A stretch of 64,000 nt of DNA from Halobaculum litoreum (GCF_030127125.1 NZ_CP126156.1:558001-622000); one strand, 5' to 3'. Positions 50,440 to 60,898 are shown, counted from the stretch's first letter. Notes: generated by a model from the sequence alone, not told the origin. Numbers and translations are program-made.

Positions 50440-51434
50440 ACCCGCACCACCGACCCCACCCACATCAATCTGATGCAAACGTGAGTCCTAAGTATCTAAT
50501 TCTGTGCGTTGCACCGAATCCGGTTTCGCCTTATTTGTGTCTCTGGAGCCCTCAAACCTCGATTATGGGTGTTCTCGGAGCTATCTCGGTCGTCGGATCG
50601 TGATGCAATCCCACAGCTTATATTTCGACGGTGTCGTCCCAGTCTCTCGTCTCGAGCGCGATGCGGTGTCGCTGAAGGGCGGCGTCGACGGGACGGATCG
50701 GACTCGATCCGAACGCGGTACGGGCCGCGGCGATCCTCGTCGACGCCCCACCGACGACCGTGGACGGCGGTCGTCGAGGCTCCGACCCGAGGAACTGCGA
50801 CGACGAACTGGTCTCCCGCCGGTCGCCGCGGGCCGTCGGGCAGCCGACACGCCGCGGCCCGAAGGAGGCCCCGACCTCTATCGCGCGAGGAACGGTCGTG
50901 AAGCGGGCCGGCGGAGCCGGCGATTCGTGCGGGAGCACCCTATACGGACCTGCACTGGGTACGGCGACGGGGGTGGAACCGGGGACCCCGCCGAACGAGA
51001 GTCGTAGGGGGGCGACGCTCGCGACGACGGGAGTGGCGGCCGTCTCGCCGGCTGAATCCCCGTGGCGGCGACGGACCGCGCCCAGAGCGGCTCGCCGGGC
51101 GCCGGCCGCCGCGAGGCGTCGCGAGCGCCCCGTCACGCCGGTTCCTCGGGAGTGGCGTCGGCTTGCTCGCGGTGCTCGACTCGCCGACGTCACAGGCTGT
51201 GAGGGGCCCGGTGCGTTCCTTCGAGGCAGTCGGCTCCCCGCCCACCGGGCGTCTGAACGACGCTGTGTCGCCGGCGTTCGGGCTCGACCGGCTGGGCCGT
51301 GTTGTCAGCACGAGGACGAATTGTGTCGCACGCCGATCTCATAAACTGCGTATCGCGATACCCAAACGGACCCCCTCGGCGATCGAAAGCGGTGTCGAGA
51401 ACCGCGACAGGAACCGGGGGAGAGTGGGGGGTCG
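50440..51434. other. About 1 kb of gene-free DNA
   Basis: No ORF looks coding by composition; the longest frames are Arg/Ser-rich shadows. AT-rich pockets occur at 50470-50640, with TATCTAATTC at 50493-50502 repeated on the other strand at 48734-48743. The right inverted repeat lies at 51335-51370. Could hold a remnant or regulatory elements of a mobile unit. Confidence 0.45.
51335..51370 (+). repeat. Right inverted-repeat copy
   Basis: Reads GATCTCATAAACTGCGTATC and continues AT-rich. Inverted relative to the copy at 48731-48766 and about 2.6 kb away. It lies 65 bases downstream of the dppF stop. Confidence 0.5.
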
Positions 51435-52847
51435 TCAGTCGTCCCGGCGGGCGTACCGCTCGTCGATGGCGGCCGCCGGGGAGTCGTACTCGTCGGTGTG
51501 GCGGACGCACGCGCTGGTGCGGCCGTCCCCGTCGACGACGTGTGCCTCCGGCCGCTCGCGGTTGCACACCGAGCCGAACGCCTCCCGGAGCACCGCGGCG
51601 GCCTCCTCGTCCTCGCCACGTCGGGCGAACCGGACGGCGTCCTCGACGGCCGCGCGGGCCTCCGAGGTGAGCGGCCCCTCGCCCTCCTGCGGGGACTGTT
51701 CGCCGGGGTGCCAGCCGAACAGGTCCGCGACGACTTCGTCGATGTCGTTCGCGTCGGCCGCGAGGCCGAGGCTCCGGCGGAGCCGGTCGGTGAGCCCGTC
51801 CTCCAGCGAGGCGCGCTCGCGCAACACCGTGTCGAGGGCGTCGATCCCGTCCCACGCCGTCTCCGGCAGGTCGGCGAACGCGGCCGGGCGGACCCGCGCG
51901 GGGCACCGCGTCGCGAAACGACACCCCTGCGGCGGGTCCCGCGGCGACGGCGGCGTCCCCCGCAGGGTCACCCGGTCGCGGTCGGTGCCGGTGTGGCTCC
52001 CGGGGATCGCCGACAGCAGCGACACGGTGTACGGGTGTGCGGGGTCGTTGTACACCGCCTCGGTGTCGCCGAGTTCGACGATGTCGCCGAGGTACATCAC
52101 GGCGACGCGGTCGGCGATGTGCCGCACGACCGAGAGGTCGTGGGCGATGAACAGGTACGTCAAGCCGAGTTCGTCCTGGAGGTCCTCGAGGAGGTTGATC
52201 ACGCGGGCCTGCACGCTCACGTCGAGCGCCGACACCGGCTCGTCGAGCACCATGAACTCCGGTTCGAGCGCGAGCGCGCGGGCGATGCCGATGCGCTGGC
52301 GCTGGCCCCCGGAGAACTGGTGGGGGTAGCGGTAGTAGTGTTCCTCGTTCAGCCCGACGAGGTCGATCAACTCGAACACGCGCTCCTTGCGCTCGGCTTT
52401 CGTCCCCTGCTCGTGGGCGTCGAGCGGTTCCCGGATGATCTCCCCGACGGTCATGCGGTCGTTGAGGCTCGCCTCGGGGTCCTGGAACACCATCTGGGCG
52501 TCCCGCTGCCACTCGCGCAGTTGCTTGCCCGAGAGGCGCGCGACCTCGCGGCCGTCGGAGACGACCTCGCCGTCGGTGGCGCTCTCCAGCCCGAGGATCG
52601 TCCGCCCGAGCGTCGTCTTCCCGCAGCCGGACTCGCCGACGAGCCCGAGCGTCTCCCCCTTCCGGATGTCGAAGGAGACGCCGTCGACGGCCTTCACCGG
52701 GTCGCCGGTCAGGAAGCCGTCGTCCTCGTAGTACTTCTTCAGGTTCCGGACCTCGACCAGCGGGTCGCGCTGGGCCCCGTCGGCGTCGGTCCCGTCGGTC
52801 CCGTCGGGCGCCGCGCCGTCGCCCGCGGGCGCGTCGCTCCGGCTCAC
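51435..52847 (-). CDS. dppF: Peptide ABC transporter ATP-binding protein (DppF/OppF type)
   Basis: 470 residues from a GTG at 52847. Walker [11 protein letters not shown]-loop [10 protein letters not shown], signature [16 protein letters not shown], Walker [16 protein letters not shown] Cys-bearing C-terminal CRFATRCP motif is typical of the OppD/F family. An extra tail of about 150 residues follows. Its GTG overlaps the dppD stop by four bases. Confidence 0.92.
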   Translation of the reverse strand: MSRSDAPAGDGAAPDGTDGTDADGAQRDPLVEVRNLKKYYEDDGFLTGDPVKAVDGVSFDIRKGETLGLVGESGCGKTTLGRTILGLESATDGEVVSDGREVARLSGKQLREWQRDAQMVFQDPEASLNDRMTVGEIIREPLDAHEQGTKAERKERVFELIDLVGLNEEHYYRYPHQFSGGQRQRIGIARALALEPEFMVLDEPVSALDVSVQARVINLLEDLQDELGLTYLFIAHDLSVVRHIADRVAVMYLGDIVELGDTEAVYNDPAHPYTVSLLSAIPGSHTGTDRDRVTLRGTPPSPRDPPQGCRFATRCPARVRPAAFADLPETAWDGIDALDTVLRERASLEDGLTDRLRRSLGLAADANDIDEVVADLFGWHPGEQSPQEGEGPLTSEARAAVEDAVRFARRGEDEEAAAVLREAFGSVCNRERPEAHVVDGDGRTSACVRHTDEYDSPAAAIDERYARRDD

Positions 52848-53903
52848 CGCCGTTCACCCCCGTCGGCCGCGGCGTCGCCGTCGGCGGCCGCGGTCGCCGC
52901 GCCCGTCGGGTCGCGGTCGTACCTCCTCGTGGAGCAGACACGCCGCCGTCTGGTCGGGGCCGACGCGGACGTGCTCGGGGTGGACCCGTTCGCAGGCGTC
53001 GAACGCGTCGGGACACCGCGGCGCGTACCGGCAGTCGCTCGCGGACTCCGTCGGCGTCGGCACCTCGCCCTCGATCGTCGGGAGGCGGTCGCCCGTGGCC
53101 GTCCGGCCGGGGATCGACGCGAGCAGCCCACGGGTGTACGGGTGGGCGGGGCCGTCGAAGAGGGTCTCGACGGGCGCCGACTCGACCACCTCGCCGGCGT
53201 ACATCACGTTGACGCGGTCGGCGGTCTCCTCGATGACGCCCATGTCGTGGGTGATGAACAGGATCGCGAGGTCCTCCTCGCGCTGGAGGTCGTCCAGCAG
53301 TTCGAGGATCTGCGCTTGGATCGTCACGTCGAGCGCGGTCGTCGGCTCGTCACACACGAGCAGGTCCGGGTCACACGCCAGCGCCATCGCGATGACGGCC
53401 CGCTGGCGCATCCCGCCGGAGAACTGGTGGGGGTACTCGCCGACGCGCCGCCGCGCGTCGGGGATCCCCACCGCCTCCAGCAGGCGCACGGCCTCCTCGC
53501 GGGCGGCCTGTCCGCGGAGCCCCTGGTGGATCCGCAGCGCCTCGCGGATCTGGTTGCCGACGGTGTACACGGGGTTCATCGAGTTGATCGGGTCCTGGAA
53601 CACGATCGAGAGGTCGCCGCGGTGGCGCTCCCAGTTCCCGCCGGTCAGCTCCTCGCCGCGGAACCGGATCGACCCCGACTCGATCGTCCCCGGCGACTCG
53701 ATGAGCCCGAGGATCGAGCGGGCCGTCACCGACTTCCCCGACCCCGACTCGCCGACGACGCCGACGGTCTCCCCCTCCGACACCTCGAAGGAGACCCCGT
53801 CGACCGCGCGGATCGTCTCCTTGTCCGTGTGGAAGACGGTGGTGAGGTCCTCGACCGCGAGCAGCGGCTCGTCGCCGTCGGCGCCGTCGTCCGGGGCGGC
53901 CAT
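52844..53903 (-). CDS. dppD: Peptide ABC transporter ATP-binding protein (DppD/OppD type), frameshifted
   Basis: About 352 residues from the ATG at 53903. Walker [15 protein letters not shown]-loop [11 protein letters not shown], signature [16 protein letters not shown], Walker [16 protein letters not shown]-terminal [11 protein letters not shown]. Near 52920 a shift changes the end from low-complexity Arg-rich sequence to [20 protein letters not shown], whose stop at 52844 overlaps the dppF start. That overlap supports the correction. Confidence 0.9.
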
Positions 53904-55363
53904 CAGGCACCACCCCCGCGGCCGCCGGCCTCGCCCTCGGCGGAGTCGGACTCCGGATCGATGGCATCGCGGATGCCGTCGCCCATGGCGTTGAACCCGG
54001 TGACGACGAGCGTGATGAGCGCGCCCGGGATCAGGCTGATGTGCCACGAGGCGGTCGTGACGTACTCCTGGCCGGCGTTGACCGCGCGCCCCCACTCGGG
54101 CGTCGGCGGGTCGACGCCGAGGCCGAGGAACGACAGCCCGGCGATGGCGATGATGGCGCCGCCGAGCGTCATCGAGCCGTAGATGAGCAGGTAGCCGGTG
54201 ATGTACGGCAGCATGTGCTTGCGCATGATGGTGCCGGGGGTCTGCCCGAACGAGCGGGCGGCGTCGACCCACTCCTGTTCGGACACCTGCAGGGCGGGGC
54301 CGCGCAGGGAACGCCACATGTACGGCCAGCCCGTCCCCGCGAAGATGAGCGCGAGGACGAACGCGCCGCTGTACAGGTTCCCGATCCACGTCCCCGCGAG
54401 GACGACCGACAGCATGATGAGCAACAGGAGTTGGGGCATCCCCATCACGGAGTCGGACAGGAGGATCAGCCCGTCGTCGACGCGGCCCTTGTAGTACGCC
54501 GACAGGAGCGCGAACACGGTCGCCACCCCCGCCGACAGCCCGACCGACAGGAGGCCGATCACCAGCGAGATGCGCGATCCGGCGGCGATGAACGTGAACA
54601 GGTCCTTCCCCGACGGGAGGGTCCCGAACGGGTGGAACCGACCGAAGTCGTCGTAGCTCCACGGGCCGACGTTCGTCTGCGCGTTGCCCTGCGAGCGCGA
54701 CCCGAGGTTCGCGTCGCCGACCGGGGAGGTGGCGACCTCGCTCCCGGTCCAGTAGCTGATCTGGTGGCTGTACGGGTTCGCGAGGTTCTGGTCGACGGTG
54801 GTCGGGCCGAGCGCGGGCGCGAACACCGCCATCGTGACGAACATGAACACGACCGCGAGGCCGAACAGGCCCCACCGGTGGCCGCGCAGCCGGTCGACGG
54901 TGTCGTCGCGCGGGGTCCAGTCGGCGACGCGGTAGTGCGTGCGGTACCACTCGAAGCCGACGTACACCCAGAGGAGACACGCGAACGCGTACGCGTACAC
55001 GAGGGCGACCCGGATCAGCCACGCCCAGGCGGGCTGGAGGCCGAGGAACGTGCCGACGTACGCCGAGCCGTTCCAGTACCCCTGGTTCGGGATCGTCTCC
55101 CGGGACAGGAGGGTGGGGACGCCGCCGGCGGCGTCCGCGAGCGCGGCCACGCTCGCGGCGTCGCCGACGCCCGGGAGCGCCCCGACGAGGTCGGCGAGCA
55201 GGCGGAGGCTCACCTCCGCGAGCGCGCCGGCCTCGACGAGCAGCAACAGCGCCGCGACCCCGCCCCAGATCACGGCGGGGCGGGGGTGTGCGAGCAGGCG
55301 GTCGGTGAGCGGGTCGGCGTCGGCCTCCGCGAGGACGGACTCGGAGCCGGTGAGCGAGCTCAT
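53903..55363 (-). CDS. dppC: Peptide ABC transporter permease (DppC type)
   Basis: 486 residues, longer than the typical ~300, because of an N-terminal extension of about 180 residues with two additional hydrophobic helices (VIWGGVAALLLLVEAGALAE and AWAWLIRVALVYAYAFACLL). The permease core has ISLVIGLLSVGLSAGVATVF and the EAA-type loop ARSFGQTPGTIMRKHMLP. Its stop and the dppD start share one base. Confidence 0.88.
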   Translation of the reverse strand: MSSLTGSESVLAEADADPLTDRLLAHPRPAVIWGGVAALLLLVEAGALAEVSLRLLADLVGALPGVGDAASVAALADAAGGVPTLLSRETIPNQGYWNGSAYVGTFLGLQPAWAWLIRVALVYAYAFACLLWVYVGFEWYRTHYRVADWTPRDDTVDRLRGHRWGLFGLAVVFMFVTMAVFAPALGPTTVDQNLANPYSHQISYWTGSEVATSPVGDANLGSRSQGNAQTNVGPWSYDDFGRFHPFGTLPSGKDLFTFIAAGSRISLVIGLLSVGLSAGVATVFALLSAYYKGRVDDGLILLSDSVMGMPQLLLLIMLSVVLAGTWIGNLYSGAFVLALIFAGTGWPYMWRSLRGPALQVSEQEWVDAARSFGQTPGTIMRKHMLPYITGYLLIYGSMTLGGAIIAIAGLSFLGLGVDPPTPEWGRAVNAGQEYVTTASWHISLIPGALITLVVTGFNAMGDGIRDAIDPESDSAEGEAGGRGGGA

Positions 55364-55367
55364 CGGT

Positions 55368-56414
55368 TCAGGCCTCCTCGTACCCGACGCGCGGGTCGAT
55401 GATGGTGTACAGGATGTCCTGTGCGATGTTGATGACGAGCATGAGCACGATGAAGACGAACATCAGCGTCCCGACGAGCGGGAGGTCGCCCTGGATGGCG
55501 GCCTTGAAGAACAGGAACCCCATCCCCTGGATGCCGAAGACGGACTCCACGAGGACCGAGCCCCCGATTAGCAGGAACGCCTCGCTGGTGATGATCGGGA
55601 CGAGCGGGACCAGGGCGTTGCGGAGGATGTGTTTCCACACGAGCGCGCGGTCGGAGACGCCCTTCGCCTTCGCGAGGTCGATGTACTTCTGCGAGCGCGT
55701 CTCCAGCACGGCGGTGCGGCCGATCCGCATCTCGTTGCCCATCGACGCCGACCCGAGCACGAGCGCCGCCGGCAGGATCTTCTTCGTCGCCGCGAGCGTC
55801 TCCCCCGGTTGGGTGAGGAGCGCCCACGGCCGGCCGGCCATGTAGCTGAGCTGCGGGTTGCCGGTGACGCCCGACGGGAGGTCGATCAGGAACGTGTCCC
55901 AGTCGAACCCCAGGAGCGTCTCCGAGGACACCAGCAGCGACAGCAGGATCACGGCGAGCCAGAAGTTCGGCATCGCGCGCCAGACGATCCCGGAGACGGA
56001 CGCGAGGTAGTCGGCGAGCGTGTTCGACCGGAGCCCCGCGTAGAAGCCCAGGGGGATCCCGACGAACACCGCGATCAGCACGGACCAGAAGCCGAGCCAC
56101 ACCGTTCGAGGCAGGAAGTCCATGACGAGCGCGTTCACGTTCGAGCCGGGGTACAACAGCCACGTCTGGCCCAGGTCGAGCGTGAACAGGTTCGCCATCC
56201 AGTCGAGGTAGTGCTCCAGGGGCGGGCGGTTCAAGCCGAGCTGTTCGCGAGCCGCCTCGTAGCGCTCGGTGTTCTGTGTCTGCGTGTTGCTGAGGACGTT
56301 CGCCGCCGGGTCGATCGGGCCCTGGAAGATGATGAACCAGGTCATGCTGGTTCCGAGCCACAGGACCGGGATCGACATCAGCAGCCGTTTGCCCAGGTAT
56401 CTCCACTTGCTCAT
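55368..56414 (-). CDS. dppB: Peptide ABC transporter permease (DppB type)
   Basis: 348 residues. Five or six hydrophobic helices, starting RLLMSIPVLWLGTSMTWFII; EAA loop LAKAKGVSDRALVWKHILRN. Partner of DppC in the membrane channel. Only 4 bases separate it from dppC. Confidence 0.9.
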   Translation of the reverse strand: MSKWRYLGKRLLMSIPVLWLGTSMTWFIIFQGPIDPAANVLSNTQTQNTERYEAAREQLGLNRPPLEHYLDWMANLFTLDLGQTWLLYPGSNVNALVMDFLPRTVWLGFWSVLIAVFVGIPLGFYAGLRSNTLADYLASVSGIVWRAMPNFWLAVILLSLLVSSETLLGFDWDTFLIDLPSGVTGNPQLSYMAGRPWALLTQPGETLAATKKILPAALVLGSASMGNEMRIGRTAVLETRSQKYIDLAKAKGVSDRALVWKHILRNALVPLVPIITSEAFLLIGGSVLVESVFGIQGMGFLFFKAAIQGDLPLVGTLMFVFIVLMLVINIAQDILYTIIDPRVGYEEA

Positions 56415-56509
56415 TGGTCAGGGTCGGTGTCCGTGGTCGTGGACCGCTCCGCTCGGTTCCGAAAAGGGGTGGTCGGGTCGGCGCGATACGTCGCGGGAGC
56501 CACGGCGTG

Positions 56510-58660
56510 TTACTCCCGGTCGATGGTGACCGTGTTGAACGTCTGGTTCTCCATCGTGCCGTGCATCCGGACGTCGACGTCCTGCGACCAGACGCGCTGG
56601 TAGACGGTGTGGGTGGTGGGCAGCTCCTGGACGAACTCCCAGTTGATCTCCTCTTGGATGTAGTACGCGACGTTGCGCGCGCGCTGCTCCTCCTCCCCGG
56701 GCCCGCGGTTGGGCACGTAGTTGTCCTCCCAGCCGTCCTCCGAGACCTTCATCATCGGGTCGAACTCGCCGTACTGGCTCGGCGTCGACGAGGAGTAGCC
56801 CGCCTCGTCGATGGCGTTCGCGAGGTCGTCGGCCGTCACCGGCTCGATGAACACCGCGGCGGTGCCCTGGCCGTCGGTGTCGCTGGCGGGCGTGACCGTG
56901 ACGTGCTGCTCCTCCACCTCGTCGGGCAGCGCCTCCAGCAGGTCCTGCTTGATCGTCTCGGGGTCGTTCCCGTTGAAGTCGAGCCCGGGCGCCTCCGTCC
57001 GGGTCGTCCACCGGGTGAACATGTTGCCGGGACTGTCGTACGGCGGGATGAACCGGAGGAAGTTGTCCGACTCCGGCCACTCCATCCCGTCGCCGAGCGC
57101 GAACATGTCCATCGACCCGTTGATCGCGTTCGAGATGATGGTCCCGAAGTCGGCCTTCGTGATGTCGAGGTCGATGTACGCGCTGGCGGCCTTGTCGCGC
57201 AGGCGTCCCGCGATGGAGTCCCACGCCGAGTTCCCCGAGAAGACGGTGAACTCCATGCTGTAGCGGTTGTCCTCGCCGTAGCCGGCCTCCTCCATCACGG
57301 CCTTCGCCTCCTGGAGCTTTGTCTCGCCGACGCCGTACGGGTAGCCGTCGCTCGCGGAGTCGAGTTCGTTCCGGAAGCCGTCCTCGACGTGCTTCTGGTA
57401 GTTCTCGGACGGCTCCTCGCCGTCGCGCGCCATGAACACCGGCGGCGGCGTGAGGTGGTACGCCGGGTCCGGCAGCCCCTTGTACACCTGCTGGGCGATC
57501 TGGTCCTGATTCAGGAGGTACGCGATCGCCTGCCGCGGCGCCTTCTCGGTCCGCGTGCAGTTGAAGACGATGTAGTCGGTGTCGAGAGCGGTCGCCTCGC
57601 CGTAGTTCACCTCGGTGCCGTTGTCGAGGGTGTACGTCCCCGTGCGGTAGGAGCCGCGGTTGCGGTCGATCGACCGGTTCTGGGGGTTGAACTGGGCGGT
57701 CGGGAACTCCCCGAGGATGTCGAGGTTCCCGTTACGGAACCGCTGGAAGCGCGTGCTCGCGTTGCCGATGACGGTGTAGACGATCCCGTCGATGTACGGC
57801 CCCTCGCCCCAGTAGTCGTCGTAGGCGGCGAGTTCGAGCTGGTCGCCCTTGCTCCAGGCGTCGACCTCGAACGGGCCGGTACCCGCGAAGAACGGGCCGT
57901 CGCCGGACGTGGAGAAGTACTCGTTGTAGGAGTACTCGCCCTCGTAGAGGAGGCCGTCGAGGCCGTGGCTCTCGTAGTCCTTCGGGTAGTCGACCGAGCC
58001 CGCGGGGATGACGCCGAACGCGCCGCCGGCGATCTGCGAGATCACCGCGTGGAACGGCGTCTCCATGTCGAACTCGAAGGTGTAGTCGTCCACCGCGCGC
58101 ACCGCCAGCGAGCCGGGGACGTAGTTCGTCACCGACTCGCCGGTGTTCCCCTCGTGGGCGAGGGTGAACGTCGAGCCGACGATGTCGTCGGCGTTGCGCG
58201 TCTCCTCGGCGCCCGCGAGGCGCTCCCACGAGTAGACGAAGTCCTCGGCCGTCAGTTCCTGGCCGTCGTGGAACGTGACGTCCTCGCGGAGCGTGAACGT
58301 GTAGGTGATCCCGTCGTCGGAGACCTCGTAGTCCGTCGCCAGTTCGCCGACCGGCGGCAAGTCGCCGTCCGGGAACGCCATCAACGACTGCTGGTACTGG
58401 TTGTACCCCGCGCCCGACCCCTTCGCGTTCACCGGGTCGAGCGTCTGGATGGGCCCCTCGGACGCCATCTGGAGCGTCCCGCCCGTGTAGGACTTCTCCG
58501 GTTCCGGGGTGGCCGTCGCCGTGTCGACCTCGGTCGCGGTCTCGGTGTCGGCCGCGGTCGACTCCTGGTTCGGTTGGTTGCCTGAGCAGCCCGCGAGCGC
58601 CGCCGCCACGCCCGAGCCTGCCGCCGTGAGAAAGCGCCGCCGAGTGGTGTCCTCGGACAT
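56510..58660 (-). CDS. dppA: Peptide ABC transporter substrate-binding lipoprotein (DppA type)
   Basis: 716 residues from the ATG at 58660. Tat signal TTRRRFLTAAGSGVAAALAG with a lipobox Cys (LAGC), so it is anchored outside the membrane. Solute-binding family 5 core: GPIQTLDPVNAKGSGAGYNQ, TFTLREDVTFHDGQELTAED and YSWERLAGAEETRNADDI. The acidic Thr-rich linker is haloarchaeal. First gene of the five-gene operon. Confidence 0.93.
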   Translation of the reverse strand: MSEDTTRRRFLTAAGSGVAAALAGCSGNQPNQESTAADTETATEVDTATATPEPEKSYTGGTLQMASEGPIQTLDPVNAKGSGAGYNQYQQSLMAFPDGDLPPVGELATDYEVSDDGITYTFTLREDVTFHDGQELTAEDFVYSWERLAGAEETRNADDIVGSTFTLAHEGNTGESVTNYVPGSLAVRAVDDYTFEFDMETPFHAVISQIAGGAFGVIPAGSVDYPKDYESHGLDGLLYEGEYSYNEYFSTSGDGPFFAGTGPFEVDAWSKGDQLELAAYDDYWGEGPYIDGIVYTVIGNASTRFQRFRNGNLDILGEFPTAQFNPQNRSIDRNRGSYRTGTYTLDNGTEVNYGEATALDTDYIVFNCTRTEKAPRQAIAYLLNQDQIAQQVYKGLPDPAYHLTPPPVFMARDGEEPSENYQKHVEDGFRNELDSASDGYPYGVGETKLQEAKAVMEEAGYGEDNRYSMEFTVFSGNSAWDSIAGRLRDKAASAYIDLDITKADFGTIISNAINGSMDMFALGDGMEWPESDNFLRFIPPYDSPGNMFTRWTTRTEAPGLDFNGNDPETIKQDLLEALPDEVEEQHVTVTPASDTDGQGTAAVFIEPVTADDLANAIDEAGYSSSTPSQYGEFDPMMKVSEDGWEDNYVPNRGPGEEEQRARNVAYYIQEEINWEFVQELPTTHTVYQRVWSQDVDVRMHGTMENQTFNTVTIDRE

Positions 58661-58682
58661 CGGGTGAACACGACCGCGGATA

Positions 58683-58698
58683 GACAAAATATCTTGTC
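58683..58698. promoter_or_regulatory. Imperfect palindrome at the dppA promoter
   Basis: GACAAAATATCTTGTC, with five-base arms GACAA/TTGTC around an AT-rich centre. It lies 23-38 bases before the dppA start, overlapping the expected TATA position, so a bound protein would repress (inference). Confidence 0.5.
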
Positions 58699-58750
58699 AT
58701 CTGCATCCATGTGCGTATCCATAGCCCTCGGGACACCTATCGAACCCACT

Positions 58751-58769
58751 ACCGTGTATTCAACACGGT
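58751..58769. promoter_or_regulatory. Perfect inverted repeat between dppA and the phosphoesterase gene
   Basis: ACCGTGTATTCAACACGGT: seven-base perfect arms with a five-base loop, in the divergent spacer about 90 bases from each start. Could bind a regulator of either gene. Confidence 0.5.
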
Positions 58770-58856
58770 CGTCGAATATCGTCCCCCGGCGACAGGTCCC
58801 GGCGGCGCGGGCGAGACCGAGGGGGTTTTGCACGGGGTGTCCGAGCACACGGCCAC

Positions 58857-59822
58857 ATGGCCTCACCCCTCGACAGGACGGACGGACCGACCGGCTCGGT
58901 CGTGGCGCGCCTCGACCGCCCGCGCAGCGACGAACGGACCCGGCTCGCGGTCGTCGCCGACCCGCACCTCTCGACGGAGGCGTCGGGCACCTCGAAGCTG
59001 TTCGAGCGCACCGAGGAGCACGTCGCCGCCGCCGTGGCCGACGCCGCCGAGCGCGACGCCGACGCGCTCCTCTCGGTCGGCGACATCACGAAGGACGGCG
59101 AGCCGTGGAACTTCGACCGGTTCGACGAGCTGATCGCCGACCTCGACGTGCCGTTCTACTCGGTGCCCGGCAACCACGACGTGCCCAAGGCGGGCTACGA
59201 CCACGAGAACCTCCCGATGGCGGCGTTCGCCGAGCGGTACACGCCCGACGGGCAGGGCTTTCCGTTTCACGTCGCCGTCGGCGGGATCGACGTGATCGGC
59301 GTCAACACCGCCGGAACCGAGGAGTGGCTGTACGACTCGCACGCGGGGACGGTTCCCGAGGAGCAGCTCGCGGAGCTCGACGACCTGTTGGCCGCGGCGG
59401 AGACGCCGCTCGTGCTCGCGCACCACAACCTCCCGGCGATGTCCGAACAGGTCCACGACCACCGCGACCTCGCCGAGCCGGACATGTTCGTCCCGCCGGA
59501 GATGGACGACCCCGAGCCGTTCGTCGAGACGCTCGAACGCCACGACACGCCGCTGCTGCTCACCGGGCACCTCCACATGCCGTCGGCGGCCGAGCAGGGG
59601 TCGGTCCGGGAGCTGATGATGCCGACGACCTGCTCGTTCCCGCAGGGGTACTGTCTCGTCGACGTCGGCCCCGAGGGCACCGAGGTGCGGTTCGTCCCCG
59701 TCGCCGACTTCGACGGGATGGTCGTCGGCCACCGCGAGCGCTCGACGGACTCCGTCACCGCCCGGGGGCTGACCGCGATGGCGGCCGCCCGGCTGGCGCA
59801 GTTCCCGCTGGTCGAGGAGTGA
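58857..59822 (+). CDS. Metallophosphoesterase
   Basis: 321 residues. Calcineurin-like motif order: VVADPHLS, LSVGDITKDGEPW, VPGNHDVPK, LAHHNLPAMSEQ, LTGHLHMPS. Two-metal hydrolase of phosphomono- or diesters. Its stop lies two bases before the PfkB start, so the pair is an operon. Confidence 0.88.
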   Translation: MASPLDRTDGPTGSVVARLDRPRSDERTRLAVVADPHLSTEASGTSKLFERTEEHVAAAVADAAERDADALLSVGDITKDGEPWNFDRFDELIADLDVPFYSVPGNHDVPKAGYDHENLPMAAFAERYTPDGQGFPFHVAVGGIDVIGVNTAGTEEWLYDSHAGTVPEEQLAELDDLLAAAETPLVLAHHNLPAMSEQVHDHRDLAEPDMFVPPEMDDPEPFVETLERHDTPLLLTGHLHMPSAAEQGSVRELMMPTTCSFPQGYCLVDVGPEGTEVRFVPVADFDGMVVGHRERSTDSVTARGLTAMAAARLAQFPLVEE

Positions 59823-59824
59823 GG

Positions 59825-60803
59825 ATGCCCGACGGCGACGCCGATCGGAGCGACGTTCCGGCCGAGCGAACGCCGGGGTCGCCGTCGGTCGTGACCGTCG
59901 GGGCCGCGACCGTCGACGCCACCTACCACGTCTCGAACATCCCCGAGCCCGACGGCGGGGCCTACGCCGACACCGTCGCCGAGTCGTTCGGCGGCGTCGG
60001 CGCGAACGTCGCCTGCGCGGTCGCCCGACTGGGCCGGTCGGCGGGGCTGGTCGCTCGCCTCGGAGACGACGACGCCGGGGCCCGCATCGCCGCGGACCTC
60101 GCCGCCTCGCCCGTCGACGACCGCCGCGTCCGCCGGGAGCCGGGCACGAGCACGCACTGCGTGATACTCCGGGACGGCGGCGGGAGACGGAGCATCGTCA
60201 CCGCCGGCGACTCCGCGAGCCGGCTCCGCGCGACCGACGCGGACCGGCGCTACCTCGCCGGCGCCGACGCCGTGTTCCTCACGGCGTACAATCCCGACCC
60301 GGTCCACCGCGCCCTCCTCGATATCGCGGGCGCGTCCGACGCGCCGCCGGTCGTGTTCGACCTCTCGGGGCCGCTGCCGGAGTTGGCCGGGCGGGGCGCG
60401 AGCGAGGCGACGATCGACCGCTGGGTCGAGGCGGCGGACCTGTTCGTCGTCGGCGACGTGGCCGCCGAGTCGTACCTCGGCTGTACGGGTCGGGCCGCCG
60501 CCGCGGGCCCGCGACCGAGGCGCCCACCGCGTCGCCGCCACGTCCGGGGCCGCCGGCGCCGTGCTGGCCAACGACTCGGGTGTGTACGAACTGCCGGCGT
60601 TCGACGTGTCCGTGGTCGACGAGACCGGCGCCGGCGACGCGTACGCCGCCGCGCTGATCGACCGGTGGATCCTCGCGGGCGTGCCCCCGCGCGAGGCGGG
60701 GCGGTTCGCCGCGGCGGCGGCCGCACACAACGTCGCCGCCGAGGGCGCCCGCGGCGGGCTGGCGACGCGGGCGGCGGTCCGGTCGTTCCTCGCGGACCGG
60801 TAG
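59825..60803 (+). CDS. PfkB-family carbohydrate/nucleoside kinase, frameshifted
   Basis: About 325 residues. N-terminal block VTVGAATVDATYHVSNI and ESFGGVGANVACAVARLGR; the anion-hole/active-site motif DETGAGDAYAAALI in the second part. A shift near 60495, in a GCC-repeat stretch, joins LGCTGRAA to RARDRGAHRVAATSGAAGAVL. Substrate could be ribokinase-like or a nucleoside/ribose-1-phosphate; not decided. Confidence 0.82.
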
Positions 60804-60898
60804 CTCCGATTCCCGCCGCTGTACCGCGATCCCCTCGACGGATTCGAGTCCGTCCGGAACCCACTCACTCGGGCGTTCCACGGTCCCCGGCGCCCGGT

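Noticed and set aside
50618-51193. 191-codon frame in the gene-free stretch
   Set aside because: Ser/Arg-rich with no recognisable domain or start signal; only its last residues look protein-like.
51190-53016. Long frame antisense to the transporter genes
   Set aside because: Composition is GC-driven, Arg/Gly-rich, without domain motifs; the dppF and dppD genes on this strand fully explain the region.
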